From contig PBTP01000069.1 of the NCBI GenBank assembly GCA_002729275.1, positions 26,328 through 37,877 of the forward strand: a stretch of 11,550 nucleotides of DNA. Direction: 5' to 3'. Of the stretch, positions 1 to 7,753 are shown one piece after another. The notes under the pieces are model-generated. The model saw only the letters and a program-made list of their open reading frames with translations. It was not told where the DNA came from and made no database searches. The position numbers and the translations under genes are program-made. How positions within the stretch are numbered: position 1 is the stretch's first letter; each line of letters begins with the position of its first letter. The stretch comes from Roseibacillus sp. (GTDB taxonomy: Bacteria > Verrucomicrobiota > Verrucomicrobiia > Verrucomicrobiales > Akkermansiaceae).

Positions 1-386
1 AACGAAGTCTCCCAGTAGATTCGAGTCCTTTTAATTTTCGACACTCCGACCCGGAGCCCTAGGACAACTGGGAGTCAAATAATCCCAAGTCGCCGGCAGC
101 ATTCACATGCCCTGCGATGATAGGATTCTCCCGCACCGAAAGGCTCCGGTTGAGTGACGTAAGACACGAGACCGGGAGCCATTCATCGCACCACTGGCTC
201 ACCGGTCGCAGATCATTCAGAAGGCCTTCCTCTGAAAGCCCCTCATGCCGGAAACGGCGGCACACCCCAGCAGTGCCCTCCATCCAGACCGTGAGGTCAG
301 CCGGGCCCGGAGCTCTCTGTCCGTAGCGCTTGATACAATCGGGGAGTGCCCCAGCGACAGAGCTTCATCCAGCGAGTGCGAAAAGA
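1..386. other. Left-edge stretch with no supportable gene
   Basis: Short open frames exist on both strands here (for example 59-283 minus and 117-326 plus). None shows a recognisable domain, a credible ribosome binding site or a signal peptide, and they overlap one another. The only structure I can point to is an imperfect inverted repeat, listed separately at 142-180. The stretch probably carries the upstream region of the oxidoreductase gene and may hold the decayed end of something lying to the left. I cannot identify a promoter with confidence. Confidence 0.5.
142..180. repeat. Imperfect inverted repeat (possible hairpin)
   Basis: GGCTCCGGT at 142-150 pairs with ACCGGGAGCC at 171-180 except for one bulged G, around a 20-nt loop. 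No T-tract follows on either strand, so it does not look like an intrinsic terminator. It lies about 200 bp upstream of the oxidoreductase start. It could be a remnant of a structured RNA or mobile-element end, or chance in GC-rich DNA. Confidence 0.3.
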
Positions 387-2657
387 ATGGCCTCCGAACA
401 ACCACCCAGGGTTTCTGCCCCCAAGGAGAAGGCCGCCGGAGCAGCAGCTGTCGCCTCCTCTCTCAACCACGTTCTTCGTTCGGCCGGGGCAGCTCAGGGG
501 GCCAAGGCCCTCCTCGGGCTCAATCAGGTTGATGGTTTTGATTGCCCCTCCTGCGCATGGCCCGACCCGGACGATCACCGGGCCAAGACGGAATTCTGCG
601 AGAATGGAGCCAAGGCAATCGCCTCTGAGGTAACTCTGCGCCGAGCCGACCGGGAATTTTTTGCCCGCTACTCGGTCACTGAGCTACGTGAGCAGTCAGA
701 CTACTGGCACGATCAACGTGGGCGATTGACCGAACCATTCGTCCTCCGGGAGAATGCTACCCATTACGAACCCATCTCCTGGGATGACGCATTCGCCCTG
801 ATCGCCAAAGAACTCATTTCTCTCCCCACCCCGGACCAAGGGATCTTTTATACCTCGGGGCGTGCAAGCAATGAGGCTGCCTTTCTCTATCAACTCTTTG
901 TCCGGCATTTTGGCACCAACAACCTTCCAGATTGCTCGAACATGTGCCACGAGTCCTCTGGAGCAGCACTCAAGGCATCAATCGGCATTGGCAAGGGAAC
1001 CGTCACTCTGGAAGATTTCTACGAGGCGGACACCATTCTCTGTATCGGACAAAATCCAGGGACTAACCACCCACGTATGCTATCGGCTCTTGAAACAGCA
1101 GTAGAAAACGGGGCTGAGATAGTCGCTGTTAATCCTCTCAGAGAGGCTGGACTTCTGGGCTTTGCGCATCCTCAGAAAATAAGTGGCCTCTTCAATAAAG
1201 CGACTCCCCTTGCCTCTCAATATCTACAGGTAAGAATCAACGGAGACTTTGCTCTGCTCCGGGCCCTTGGCAAAGAACTATTCCTCCGTGAAAATGCCAG
1301 GCCTGGAAGTGTGCTCGATAAAGAATTCATTAGCCAGCACACCAGAGATTTAGAATCCTACCGGGATATGTGCGAGGCCTCATCGTGGGATGATCTCGTC
1401 ACAAAATGCGCCGTTTCTCGTGAAAAGATCGAGGCACTCGCCGACACGGTCCTCCGCGGCAAAAAGAAACTCATCACTTGCTGGGCGATGGGCCTAACCC
1501 AGCACCGCAACGCGGTTGCCACCATTCGGGAAATTGCCAATCTCCATCTTTTAATCGGGGCAATCGGCAGACCGGGCGCCGGTCTTTGTCCAGTCCGGGG
1601 CCACTCAAATGTGCAGGGTGACCGCACTATGGGAATTTTCGAAAAGATGCCAGAGGCGTTTCTCTCTTCCCTCGACAAGGAGTTCAGCATCAAATGCCCA
1701 AGGGCCCACGGTCATGACACCGTTAATGCTATTCATGCCATGCACCGGAATCCCGGGCAGGTGTTTATCGCCCTGGGAGGGAATTTCCTGCAGGCCGCCC
1801 CTGACACTGATTTCACAGCATCCGCTCTCGAGAACTGTCGCCTCACGGCCCATATCGCCACTAAGCTGAATCGCTCACACCTTTATACAGGTGAGGTTGG
1901 CCTGATCCTGCCCTGCCTGGGGCGCTCAGAGCATGACGAGCAGAGATCCGGGCCCCAATTCGTCACCTGCGAAAACTCCATGGGGGTTGTTCAAAGGTCC
2001 AAGGGCCGGCTCGATCCCGCCTCCCCCGAGCTGCGATCCGAGACTTACATCATCTCCCGGCTCGCCGAGACTACCCTCGCAGACAGAACCTCGATTGATT
2101 GGCAGAAGTTTCGTAATAACTATGACCATATTCGGGAAACGATTGAACGCGTGGTTCCCGGCTTCGAGAACTACAACGAGCGGGCGAGGAAAGATGGGGG
2201 CTTCTACTTGCCCAATGGGGCGAAAGACCGGAGCTGGGACACTCAAGATGGGAAAGCCCATTTCTCAGCGGCTCCTTTCGACCAGTTCGAAGTCTGCGAG
2301 GGGCATCTCATTCTTCAGACCTTGCGGAGCCATGACCAGTTCAACACGACGGTTTATGGCCTCAATGACCGCTACCGAGGAGTCGGCCTTGGCCGGCGGG
2401 TAATCTTTCTGAATCCAGAGGATATGAAGGACCGGGGAATTACTCCCGTAGGGCTAGTTGATATTACCAGTTACTGGCAGGAAGAAGAGCGGACGCTCCA
2501 GGCTTTCTACGCCATACCCTATGAAATCCCCCGTGGCAGTGCCGCAGCATATTTCCCTGAGGCGAATCCTCTAGTTCCCATAGATTCTACTGCCCTGGGC
2601 TCCAATACTCCCACGAGCAAGGCTGTCGAAATTTCGATCCGCCCCTCCTCAACTTGA
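387..2657 (+). CDS. FdhF/YdeP-family molybdopterin oxidoreductase
   Basis: Predicted Mo-bisMGD oxidoreductase of the 'formate dehydrogenase alpha-like' group that includes E. coli YdeP. From ATG 387 it is 756 aa, close to the 759 aa of YdeP. N-terminal cysteines form DCPSCAWPD (C53, C56) plus FCENGAK (C71), the presumed Fe-S site of this family. NNLPDCSNMCHE places C187 where formate dehydrogenase H has its selenocysteine, so it is the likely Mo ligand. Cofactor motifs follow: GQNPGTNHPRM (221-231), GHSNVQGDRTMG (405-416) and, in the C-terminal dinucleotide-binding domain, RSHDQFNTTVYG (647-658). An in-frame TTG at 330 would add 19 residues. I prefer the ATG because family similarity begins after it, although its upstream GAAAAG is weak. 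No signal peptide is visible, so it is probably cytoplasmic. The family's substrate is unknown; YdeP is linked to acid resistance, and formate should not be assumed. No FdhD or electron-transfer partner is in the window. It converges with the PhoD-like gene, 12 bp apart. Confidence 0.93.
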   Translation: MASEQPPRVSAPKEKAAGAAAVASSLNHVLRSAGAAQGAKALLGLNQVDGFDCPSCAWPDPDDHRAKTEFCENGAKAIASEVTLRRADREFFARYSVTELREQSDYWHDQRGRLTEPFVLRENATHYEPISWDDAFALIAKELISLPTPDQGIFYTSGRASNEAAFLYQLFVRHFGTNNLPDCSNMCHESSGAALKASIGIGKGTVTLEDFYEADTILCIGQNPGTNHPRMLSALETAVENGAEIVAVNPLREAGLLGFAHPQKISGLFNKATPLASQYLQVRINGDFALLRALGKELFLRENARPGSVLDKEFISQHTRDLESYRDMCEASSWDDLVTKCAVSREKIEALADTVLRGKKKLITCWAMGLTQHRNAVATIREIANLHLLIGAIGRPGAGLCPVRGHSNVQGDRTMGIFEKMPEAFLSSLDKEFSIKCPRAHGHDTVNAIHAMHRNPGQVFIALGGNFLQAAPDTDFTASALENCRLTAHIATKLNRSHLYTGEVGLILPCLGRSEHDEQRSGPQFVTCENSMGVVQRSKGRLDPASPELRSETYIISRLAETTLADRTSIDWQKFRNNYDHIRETIERVVPGFENYNERARKDGGFYLPNGAKDRSWDTQDGKAHFSAAPFDQFEVCEGHLILQTLRSHDQFNTTVYGLNDRYRGVGLGRRVIFLNPEDMKDRGITPVGLVDITSYWQEEERTLQAFYAIPYEIPRGSAAAYFPEANPLVPIDSTALGSNTPTSKAVEISIRPSST

Positions 2658-2669
2658 TTTCAGGTCGCA

Positions 2670-4511
2670 TTATTTAACCCTGATCTTGCGAGCACTTCCG
2701 CCTACCTCGGCCTTCTCCAGCACGACAGCAGAGGCCTGGTCCCTCCCGGCCTTAACCGTAAAGGCCCTTCCCTTTGGAGCGCCCGGACTGAAGGTTTTTC
2801 CATTTACCCTTACGGTGTAAAGAATCTCGCCGGAAGTTTCATCAACAAGTTGAACGACAGGATTCTCCACGTCAAAGGTCAGCTTCCCAAGCTTGCCCCA
2901 TGAGGGAGGATCATAATTATCAAACTGTGAGATTGTCCGAGGCCACCCTTTGTACTGCCGGACCGCTGGATCACTGATGTCCACATTCCGGGGCCAGCAC
3001 TCCATGGTAATTTCCCGCTTTTTTGTATTCAGCCTGACGACCCCAAACCCAGCGGAGCGAGTATTGAGAATATTGCCAGCCGGTTTCTTCTCTGGATTAG
3101 CAGCCGCATAGTTGGTAACCTTGTTGTCAAAGCCATCGAGGTGATCACCGGTATAAAGTGGAGACCCGGCCTCCCGTTTAGCCCCAGGCTTGAGTGGCTC
3201 CCACCACCGCAGGTATAAATTTGCGATTGAAGGAACACAGAAGGACCAGATGGCATCTCGGTGATTCTCCAGCCCGTGGTGAAAAATCGTCGCGAGGTGC
3301 TGATCTCCAGCACAATGAAAGGCAAAACCCTTCCGCAGAGCCGAAAGAGCTCGGCTCCGACCCGACTGGGGCCAGCCGTTTGAGTCCATGTCGGCATGAA
3401 GTCGTCCATTGGCTCCTCCGTGAATATGAGCTCCCCCGCAGAAAATAGTTGCCGAGAGCGCCACCTTCATATCGGCCTTTTCCCAATCTTGGGACCACTG
3501 ATCGAGAAACTTCAGCTGGCGTTCACCAAGGAGAACCGCTCCGTCAACATCAACGCTTGCAGGATCGTAGTCCGGATTGCGGATATGATCTGGCCGCGGC
3601 CCCTGCTTGGGGACTCGTCCCGCAGGGCCAGTTTTGAATTTACGATCCTCGAGGATTGCGAAATCAACATTTCCCCAGTTCAGGTTGGTAAACCAGACTC
3701 CGATCCCCTGCCCAATCTTGTGGGGATCCACGGGATCAGGAAAATGGCTGGTTTGAGCCCTCTCCACTTCCTTCACATAGTCCCCCGGCCGTGAATATCC
3801 CCCATCGGAAGCTCCCCCTAGGGTCGAGACCTTGCCGCTCTCGCCCCAGAGGTTGGGCTGCCCGGCATCGTGGTCATCCGGCAGGCAAAGAGTCGGCCGA
3901 TCCTTGATAATCTCACCAAAATCCCGACCGAACTTCAGCCATCCCGCGAAATGCTTGAAGTGATCGTAAACCTGATCTCCAGCAAAGAAGAGCACGTCGG
4001 CATCGATTCTTTTGACATTCGCGATAATGTCCTCCCGCGAGATATCACCACCGTGTGCGGGATGGATTGAATTTCCCGTGAAGGCAGCCATCACGATCTC
4101 ACCCTTATCTACCGGGTTCTTCCGAATCGTTCCCGTGTAAGTCGACCCAGCTCCATGGACAACCCGGTATTCGTATGCCTGAGAATCATTCCACTGTTCC
4201 ACTCGGAATGGAGCCGTCCATCCGCGTTCGATGACGGTGGCACGAGCCACCTCGACCCATTCTTCCTCCTTTTTAATCTCAAGACCAACTGTCCGGCTGT
4301 CGCCCGCCGCGAGGGGATAAAGCTGAGCGGTCAGTTTGAGGGTATTGTCATGAACGGTGTAAAGCGCGAAGCAGATAAGATCCTTTTTCGCAACCTTGGG
4401 GACGGAAAGAACAGCCCGTCCCTTCCTCTTTTGATTTTTTTGCTGAGAGACCGCAACACCAGCAATCAGGACTACGAGCAAAGAAAGTGTGAGCCATTTA
4501 ATAAACTTCAT
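2670..4511 (-). CDS. Exported PhoD-like alkaline phosphatase / metallophosphoesterase
   Basis: 613 aa beginning with a Sec-type signal peptide (Lys-flanked start, hydrophobic residues about 6-21, cleavage near AVSQQ). There is no twin-arginine motif, unlike Bacillus PhoD, which uses Tat. Residues about 45-130 look like the beta-sandwich that precedes PhoD catalytic domains. The catalytic part then shows GDQVYDH (178-184), LPDDHD (210-215), VDFAILEDRKFK (282-293), GERQLKFL (329-336), HIHGG (362-366) and CAGDQHLATIFHHG (400-413), in PhoD order. D179 and Y182 fit the GDxxY metal site. The usual SC ahead of the first site is replaced by TGNS (145-148). A beta-rich tail of about 60 residues ends the protein. 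Predicted role: release of phosphate from phosphoesters outside the cytoplasmic membrane; the substrate is unknown. It is the second gene of a minus-strand pair, 19 bp after the membrane protein, and is probably cotranscribed with it. No clear Shine-Dalgarno precedes ATG 4511. Confidence 0.87.
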   Translation of the reverse strand: MKFIKWLTLSLLVVLIAGVAVSQQKNQKRKGRAVLSVPKVAKKDLICFALYTVHDNTLKLTAQLYPLAAGDSRTVGLEIKKEEEWVEVARATVIERGWTAPFRVEQWNDSQAYEYRVVHGAGSTYTGTIRKNPVDKGEIVMAAFTGNSIHPAHGGDISREDIIANVKRIDADVLFFAGDQVYDHFKHFAGWLKFGRDFGEIIKDRPTLCLPDDHDAGQPNLWGESGKVSTLGGASDGGYSRPGDYVKEVERAQTSHFPDPVDPHKIGQGIGVWFTNLNWGNVDFAILEDRKFKTGPAGRVPKQGPRPDHIRNPDYDPASVDVDGAVLLGERQLKFLDQWSQDWEKADMKVALSATIFCGGAHIHGGANGRLHADMDSNGWPQSGRSRALSALRKGFAFHCAGDQHLATIFHHGLENHRDAIWSFCVPSIANLYLRWWEPLKPGAKREAGSPLYTGDHLDGFDNKVTNYAAANPEKKPAGNILNTRSAGFGVVRLNTKKREITMECWPRNVDISDPAVRQYKGWPRTISQFDNYDPPSWGKLGKLTFDVENPVVQLVDETSGEILYTVRVNGKTFSPGAPKGRAFTVKAGRDQASAVVLEKAEVGGSARKIRVK

Positions 4512-4530
4512 CAGAGTACGTCTTGAATTT

Positions 4531-5469
4531 TTAGTCGATAGGAGAACCTGTCATCTTCCTCGGGCCGACCGTCTGGGGCGCATCCGGCCCGGTCCCAACA
4601 TCAGAATCTACTGCTACCGTCTCAATCTGATCGGATCGACGCCAGATAAGAAAGAGATAAAGAGGAATGACAAAATGCGGAGCCCTCAGAACGGCCTCGT
4701 GAACAAATTGATCCGCCCCCCAGTAATTGAGGGAGAATGACATTCCCGCCACCGGACGAGCGACAGCAGTCAACAGCCCCCAAATGGCTGCATATAGGGC
4801 GCAGGACCGGCGCGAAACCTTGAAGAAGATTCCTGCACAGACCAGGAAATCGAGTATTCCGGCCCCCCAGAGCATCGCTGCTGCCGTCTCATGCTCTACC
4901 CCGAGGATCAGAGTCGTCATCGCCGGAAACGTTGCAGGCATGGGCCAAAGGCCCATGGCGTAGCACCCATGACCGACGAAAGTCGTCACCATCGCTATCA
5001 TCGCAACGATAATTGTTACCGAGTGGCGAACTCCCAAGCGCAACGCCAGAACCAGCAGGACTGGAGCGAGAATCTGTCCACCATGCTCGACCAGCATTGG
5101 AAGCTGGCGCTGGGCCCCGATAAACTTGGCGTAAGCCAGGAGCCCCAGGAGCAGGCCTCCTCCCAGCAAGCCCACCATCTGGATGTAGGATTTTCGGCGA
5201 ACGGTCACAGTGAGCACCGTCACCGCCAGGTAGAGCCAACCGGTCAGACTAATCCATCGCTGCACCAACCCATCATCAGCTCCCGTGCCAACGAATTCGT
5301 CCCAGTCAATTCCCAGTCGCTCTGCCAACGCATAACTTGAATCCTTCCATAACAGCACCCCGTAAGGACCCTCCCAATAAAAATGAACCCATGTCCATCC
5401 TGCAAGACAGAGAAAGGCCCCAACGCGCAGTAGGAGCACCAAAAGGCTGTCGAATTGTACGGGTTTCAC
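4531..5469 (-). CDS. Multi-pass membrane protein, family not recognised
   Basis: 312 aa from a GTG at 5469, which has AGAGAG about 8 nt upstream. The frame stays open to a GTG at 5637, but that extension has no membrane character and would run into the divergent DUF3500 gene, so I reject it. About seven or eight hydrophobic segments are visible, roughly at residues 8-29, 74-90, 97-117, 132-146, 151-172, 198-216, 223-242 and 263-277. A hydrophilic loop at 31-70 contains WEGPYGVLLWKDSS and WDEF. A charged, Pro/Gly-rich tail follows residue 277. Several histidines lie in or near membrane segments (H29, H129, H167, H193, H257, H265), so metal, heme or quinone contact is conceivable but unproven. 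The layout vaguely recalls DoxX-like small integral proteins, but I cannot assign a family. It is probably cotranscribed with the downstream phosphatase, 19 bp away, which suggests a partner or transport role. Confidence 0.8.
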   Translation of the reverse strand: MKPVQFDSLLVLLLRVGAFLCLAGWTWVHFYWEGPYGVLLWKDSSYALAERLGIDWDEFVGTGADDGLVQRWISLTGWLYLAVTVLTVTVRRKSYIQMVGLLGGGLLLGLLAYAKFIGAQRQLPMLVEHGGQILAPVLLVLALRLGVRHSVTIIVAMIAMVTTFVGHGCYAMGLWPMPATFPAMTTLILGVEHETAAAMLWGAGILDFLVCAGIFFKVSRRSCALYAAIWGLLTAVARPVAGMSFSLNYWGADQFVHEAVLRAPHFVIPLYLFLIWRRSDQIETVAVDSDVGTGPDAPQTVGPRKMTGSPID

Positions 5470-5580
5470 TATCGTATCTCTCTGAATATTTATCCGCCCT
5501 GACTGTGATCCATATCGACACCCCCAGGTAGAAAAAAGTAAATACCCGAAGGGGTAATCCAGTGCGATCGAGATTGCGGG

Positions 5581-5608
5581 TTTACATTCTCCCGGCGCTG
5601 AACATGAT
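5581..5608 (+). promoter_or_regulatory. Possible promoter for the DUF3500 gene
   Basis: TTTACA at 5581-5586 (5 of 6 to TTGACA) lies 16 nt ahead of CATGAT at 5603-5608 (4 of 6 to TATAAT). A start of transcription about 7 nt later would fall almost on the ATG at 5618. The mRNA would then be nearly leaderless, which agrees with the lack of a Shine-Dalgarno there. This rests on consensus similarity only. Confidence 0.25.
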
Positions 5609-5620
5609 CCCCGGATCATG
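5603..5620. repeat. Perfect inverted repeat spanning the DUF3500 start codon
   Basis: CATGATCC (5603-5610) and GGATCATG (5613-5620) are exact reverse complements separated by two bases, and the final ATG is the start codon of the DUF3500 gene. In DNA it has the symmetry expected of a dimeric repressor site. In RNA it could fold as a 7-bp stem with a 4-nt loop that hides the start codon. Either reading is inference. Confidence 0.5.
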
Positions 5621-6688
5621 AAATGTCTGGTTTGCACCGCCTCTGTCCTGCTCCTCTCACTTTCTATTTCGGCTGCCGCCCCAGCAGGAAATTACCCCTC
5701 TTTACCCAGCAAGGTCCTTTCCAATTATACGCCCAAAAAAGTCGAGTCCCACGATTCGGAAACGATGGTAGCCCGGGCTAGCGCCTTTCTCTCTTCACTC
5801 GACAAGAAACTCCGGGCGCAGGCAGCCCTTTCCTCTGATAGCTCAGAGAAATCAAAATGGACCAATGTCCCACCCAGAGGACCCCAGGGAGGAGTTCGCC
5901 TTGGCGATCTTAACGAGAAGCAATTGGAAAGCGCTTGCGACCTCCTCGCCGCCGTTCTCAGTCCGCAAGGCTACGGCAAAGCTCGTAACATTCCTCTCGC
6001 CGACGACCGCCTCCTCCGCAATGGCCAACGCCGTCCCGGCTTCGGCGCGGAGGACTACTGGCTGGCAATCTTCGGCGAACCTTCTTCGGACGAACCCTGG
6101 GCCCTCCAGTTCGACGGGCATCATATTGCAATCAACCTCGCTTTTCACGGCAACCGCATGTCAATGTCTCCAACTTTCATTGGAACCCAGCCTCGGGAAT
6201 TTCAGCTCGCAGGTAAAAAGATCATTCCAATGGCTCAAGAGGCCCCCACCGGTCTGGCACTGTTCGAAGCACTTACCGCGTCCCAGAAAAAACAAGCTAC
6301 AATCCGACCGAAACGGGCCAACCTGGTTGCGGCAGCTGGCAAGGATGGCTTTGTTCCAAATTCCCTGGGACTATCCTGCAAGAATCTCAAGGACAAGCAG
6401 CGCGCAATCCTGATGAACGTCCTGAAGTCGTATGTCGGCGACCTTCCTGGCGCACATGCCGAACAGCGACTAGGAGAACTTCAAGCCGAAGTGGACCAGA
6501 TGAGTTTTGCATGGTGGGGACCAGGGGAAAAGGGCGGTGATTTTTCATACCGCATTCAGGGGCCCAGCGTGATTGTCGAATACGCCGGTCAGGATCTTGG
6601 CGGGGATCCCCACAATCATCTCCACTCCATGTACCGGGATCCGACCAACGAATATGGAGCTCGGCTTGCAAAGAAGGCCAAGAACTGA
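5618..6688 (+). CDS. Exported DUF3500-domain protein
   Basis: 356 aa. A hydrophobic signal peptide (residues about 1-20, cleavage near SAAA-AP) indicates Sec export; C3 and C6 are too early to be lipobox cysteines. The body matches DUF3500: WALQFDGHHIAIN (161-173), FIGTQP (187-192), FAWWGP (297-302), SYRIQGPSVIVEYA (310-323) and HNHLHSMYRDPTNEYG (332-347). The HH and HNHLH clusters look suited to metal binding, but that is inference; the biochemical role of the family is unknown to me. Residues about 25-45 are a low-complexity linker. Start ATG 5618 has no visible Shine-Dalgarno and lies inside a perfect inverted repeat, so expression may be regulated at that point. The gene is divergent from the membrane-protein/phosphatase pair (148 bp apart) and is followed 136 bp later by the dehydrogenase gene, perhaps as a separate transcript. 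Confidence 0.88.
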   Translation: MKCLVCTASVLLLSLSISAAAPAGNYPSLPSKVLSNYTPKKVESHDSETMVARASAFLSSLDKKLRAQAALSSDSSEKSKWTNVPPRGPQGGVRLGDLNEKQLESACDLLAAVLSPQGYGKARNIPLADDRLLRNGQRRPGFGAEDYWLAIFGEPSSDEPWALQFDGHHIAINLAFHGNRMSMSPTFIGTQPREFQLAGKKIIPMAQEAPTGLALFEALTASQKKQATIRPKRANLVAAAGKDGFVPNSLGLSCKNLKDKQRAILMNVLKSYVGDLPGAHAEQRLGELQAEVDQMSFAWWGPGEKGGDFSYRIQGPSVIVEYAGQDLGGDPHNHLHSMYRDPTNEYGARLAKKAKN

Positions 6689-6824
6689 CCCGATTACCTG
6701 AAGTATTGCAGCATGCCTGAGTGAAACTCCTCCAGTTCCTGCCTCCCCAATCCTTAATGCCGCGCAGAAAAATGGATCTCGACGCTTGAGCAGCGCCGGC
6801 GATGCCTTAAAACCAGACTTACCC

Positions 6825-7751
6825 ATGAAAGTTACTATTCTCGGAGGAGGCGGAAGGGTTGGATCCAATGCTGCCTTCTGCCTGCAATGTGCAGGAATCG
6901 TATCCGAAATCCAGCTTCTCGACGCCAACAGGAAACTGGCGGAAGGCGAGGCCCTGGATCTGGTCCATGGCGCATCATCCCTGGCTGATCAGCGCATTTA
7001 TGAAGGTGACTACGACCGGGCTCGGGACTCTGATATCTTTGTCATCACGGCTGGTCTTCGCCGGAAACCCGATGAGAGTCGTCTTGATCTCATTAACCGT
7101 AATGTCGGCCTCTTCTCGGAAGTGATCGGAAGCATTAAGGCAGCCGGCATGAAGGATAACGCTATTGTCTTCGTCGTCTCTAACCCGGTTGATATTCTGA
7201 CTCATCTGGCAGCCAGCTTTCTTGACCTTCCTCCCGGTCAGGTAATTGGACTGGGCACAATGCTGGATACTGCACGCTTCCGCTCCCTGATTGCCTCTGA
7301 ACTCGATCTCGCCCCAACTCAGGTGAGGGCTCTCATTCTTGGCGAGCATGGAGACACCATGCTGCCCTTGTGGTCCTCTGCCACCGTCGGGGGCCTGCCC
7401 CTTACGGAAGTCGAAGGGTGTGATGGGAATTTCCAGAGGGGGATTTTCGAGCGGACCAAGAAAAGTGGCGCGGAGGTCATTAGCCGCAAAGGTGGCGCCG
7501 GCTGGGCGGTTGGAGCAACGATGGCCGAGGTCATTCACTCCATCGCCCTTGATCGAAAGCAGCTCCTGCCAGTTTCTTCACTTCAGGACGGAGCCTATGG
7601 ACTCAAGGAGGTCTGCCTCAGTGTCCCCTCCGTGGTGGGTCGGTCCGGGGTTGAGAAGCACCTCGAGCTGAAGCTGTGGCCCAAAGAGGAGCAAGCCCTC
7701 AAGGCCTCGGCCAAAGCCCTGCAAACGATGCTCGCTTCCGTGGCTGGCTGA
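6825..7751 (+). CDS. Lactate/malate dehydrogenase family, probably malate dehydrogenase
   Basis: NAD-dependent 2-hydroxyacid dehydrogenase, most likely (S)-malate to oxaloacetate, cytoplasmic. It is 308 aa from ATG 6825, the family's usual length. The Rossmann loop GGGGRVG (7-13) begins immediately after the start, and D33 at the end of the second strand favours NAD over NADP. An in-frame TTG at 6786 would add 13 residues ahead of the first beta strand, so I reject it. The substrate loop reads AGLRRKPDESR (76-86). R80 falls at the classic position 102, where Arg means malate and Gln means lactate; R86 is the second loop arginine. The flanking E84 is more usual in lactate enzymes. N120 (SNPVD), D148 and R151 (LDTARF) and catalytic H175 (GEHGD) are all present. 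No clear Shine-Dalgarno precedes the gene. An inverted repeat starts directly after the stop codon. A lactate-type activity cannot be excluded from sequence alone. Confidence 0.92.
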   Translation: MKVTILGGGGRVGSNAAFCLQCAGIVSEIQLLDANRKLAEGEALDLVHGASSLADQRIYEGDYDRARDSDIFVITAGLRRKPDESRLDLINRNVGLFSEVIGSIKAAGMKDNAIVFVVSNPVDILTHLAASFLDLPPGQVIGLGTMLDTARFRSLIASELDLAPTQVRALILGEHGDTMLPLWSSATVGGLPLTEVEGCDGNFQRGIFERTKKSGAEVISRKGGAGWAVGATMAEVIHSIALDRKQLLPVSSLQDGAYGLKEVCLSVPSVVGRSGVEKHLELKLWPKEEQALKASAKALQTMLASVAG

Positions 7752-7753
7752 CA

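Noticed and set aside
59..326. Short open frames on both strands at the left edge
   Set aside because: No domain, no ribosome binding site and mutual overlap. I cannot support a gene.
330..386. TTG-initiated N-terminal extension of the oxidoreductase
   Set aside because: The 19 extra residues lie before the family-conserved region. ATG 387 gives the usual family length.
1933..2403. 156-aa open frame inside the oxidoreductase gene
   Set aside because: It is an alternate-frame shadow of a strongly conserved coding region, and its composition is unlike a folded protein.
2641..2700. Search for a terminator between the convergent oxidoreductase and PhoD-like genes
   Set aside because: Only 12 bp separate the stop codons, and I see no stem-loop there.
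5543..5556. TACCC-GAAG-GGGTA stem followed by a T-rich run on the minus strand, terminator-like
   Set aside because: A 5-bp stem is too weak, and its place in the divergent promoter region makes termination unlikely.
5470..5637. GTG-initiated 56-residue extension of the membrane protein
   Set aside because: It is not hydrophobic, it overlaps the divergent DUF3500 start, and a GTG at 5469 with AGAGAG upstream begins right before the first membrane segment.
6786..6824. TTG-initiated extension of the dehydrogenase
   Set aside because: The Rossmann beta strand starts directly at MKVTILGGGG, which is typical for the family.
6975..7538. 187-aa antisense open frame across the dehydrogenase
   Set aside because: It lies opposite a clearly coding region and has no motif of its own.
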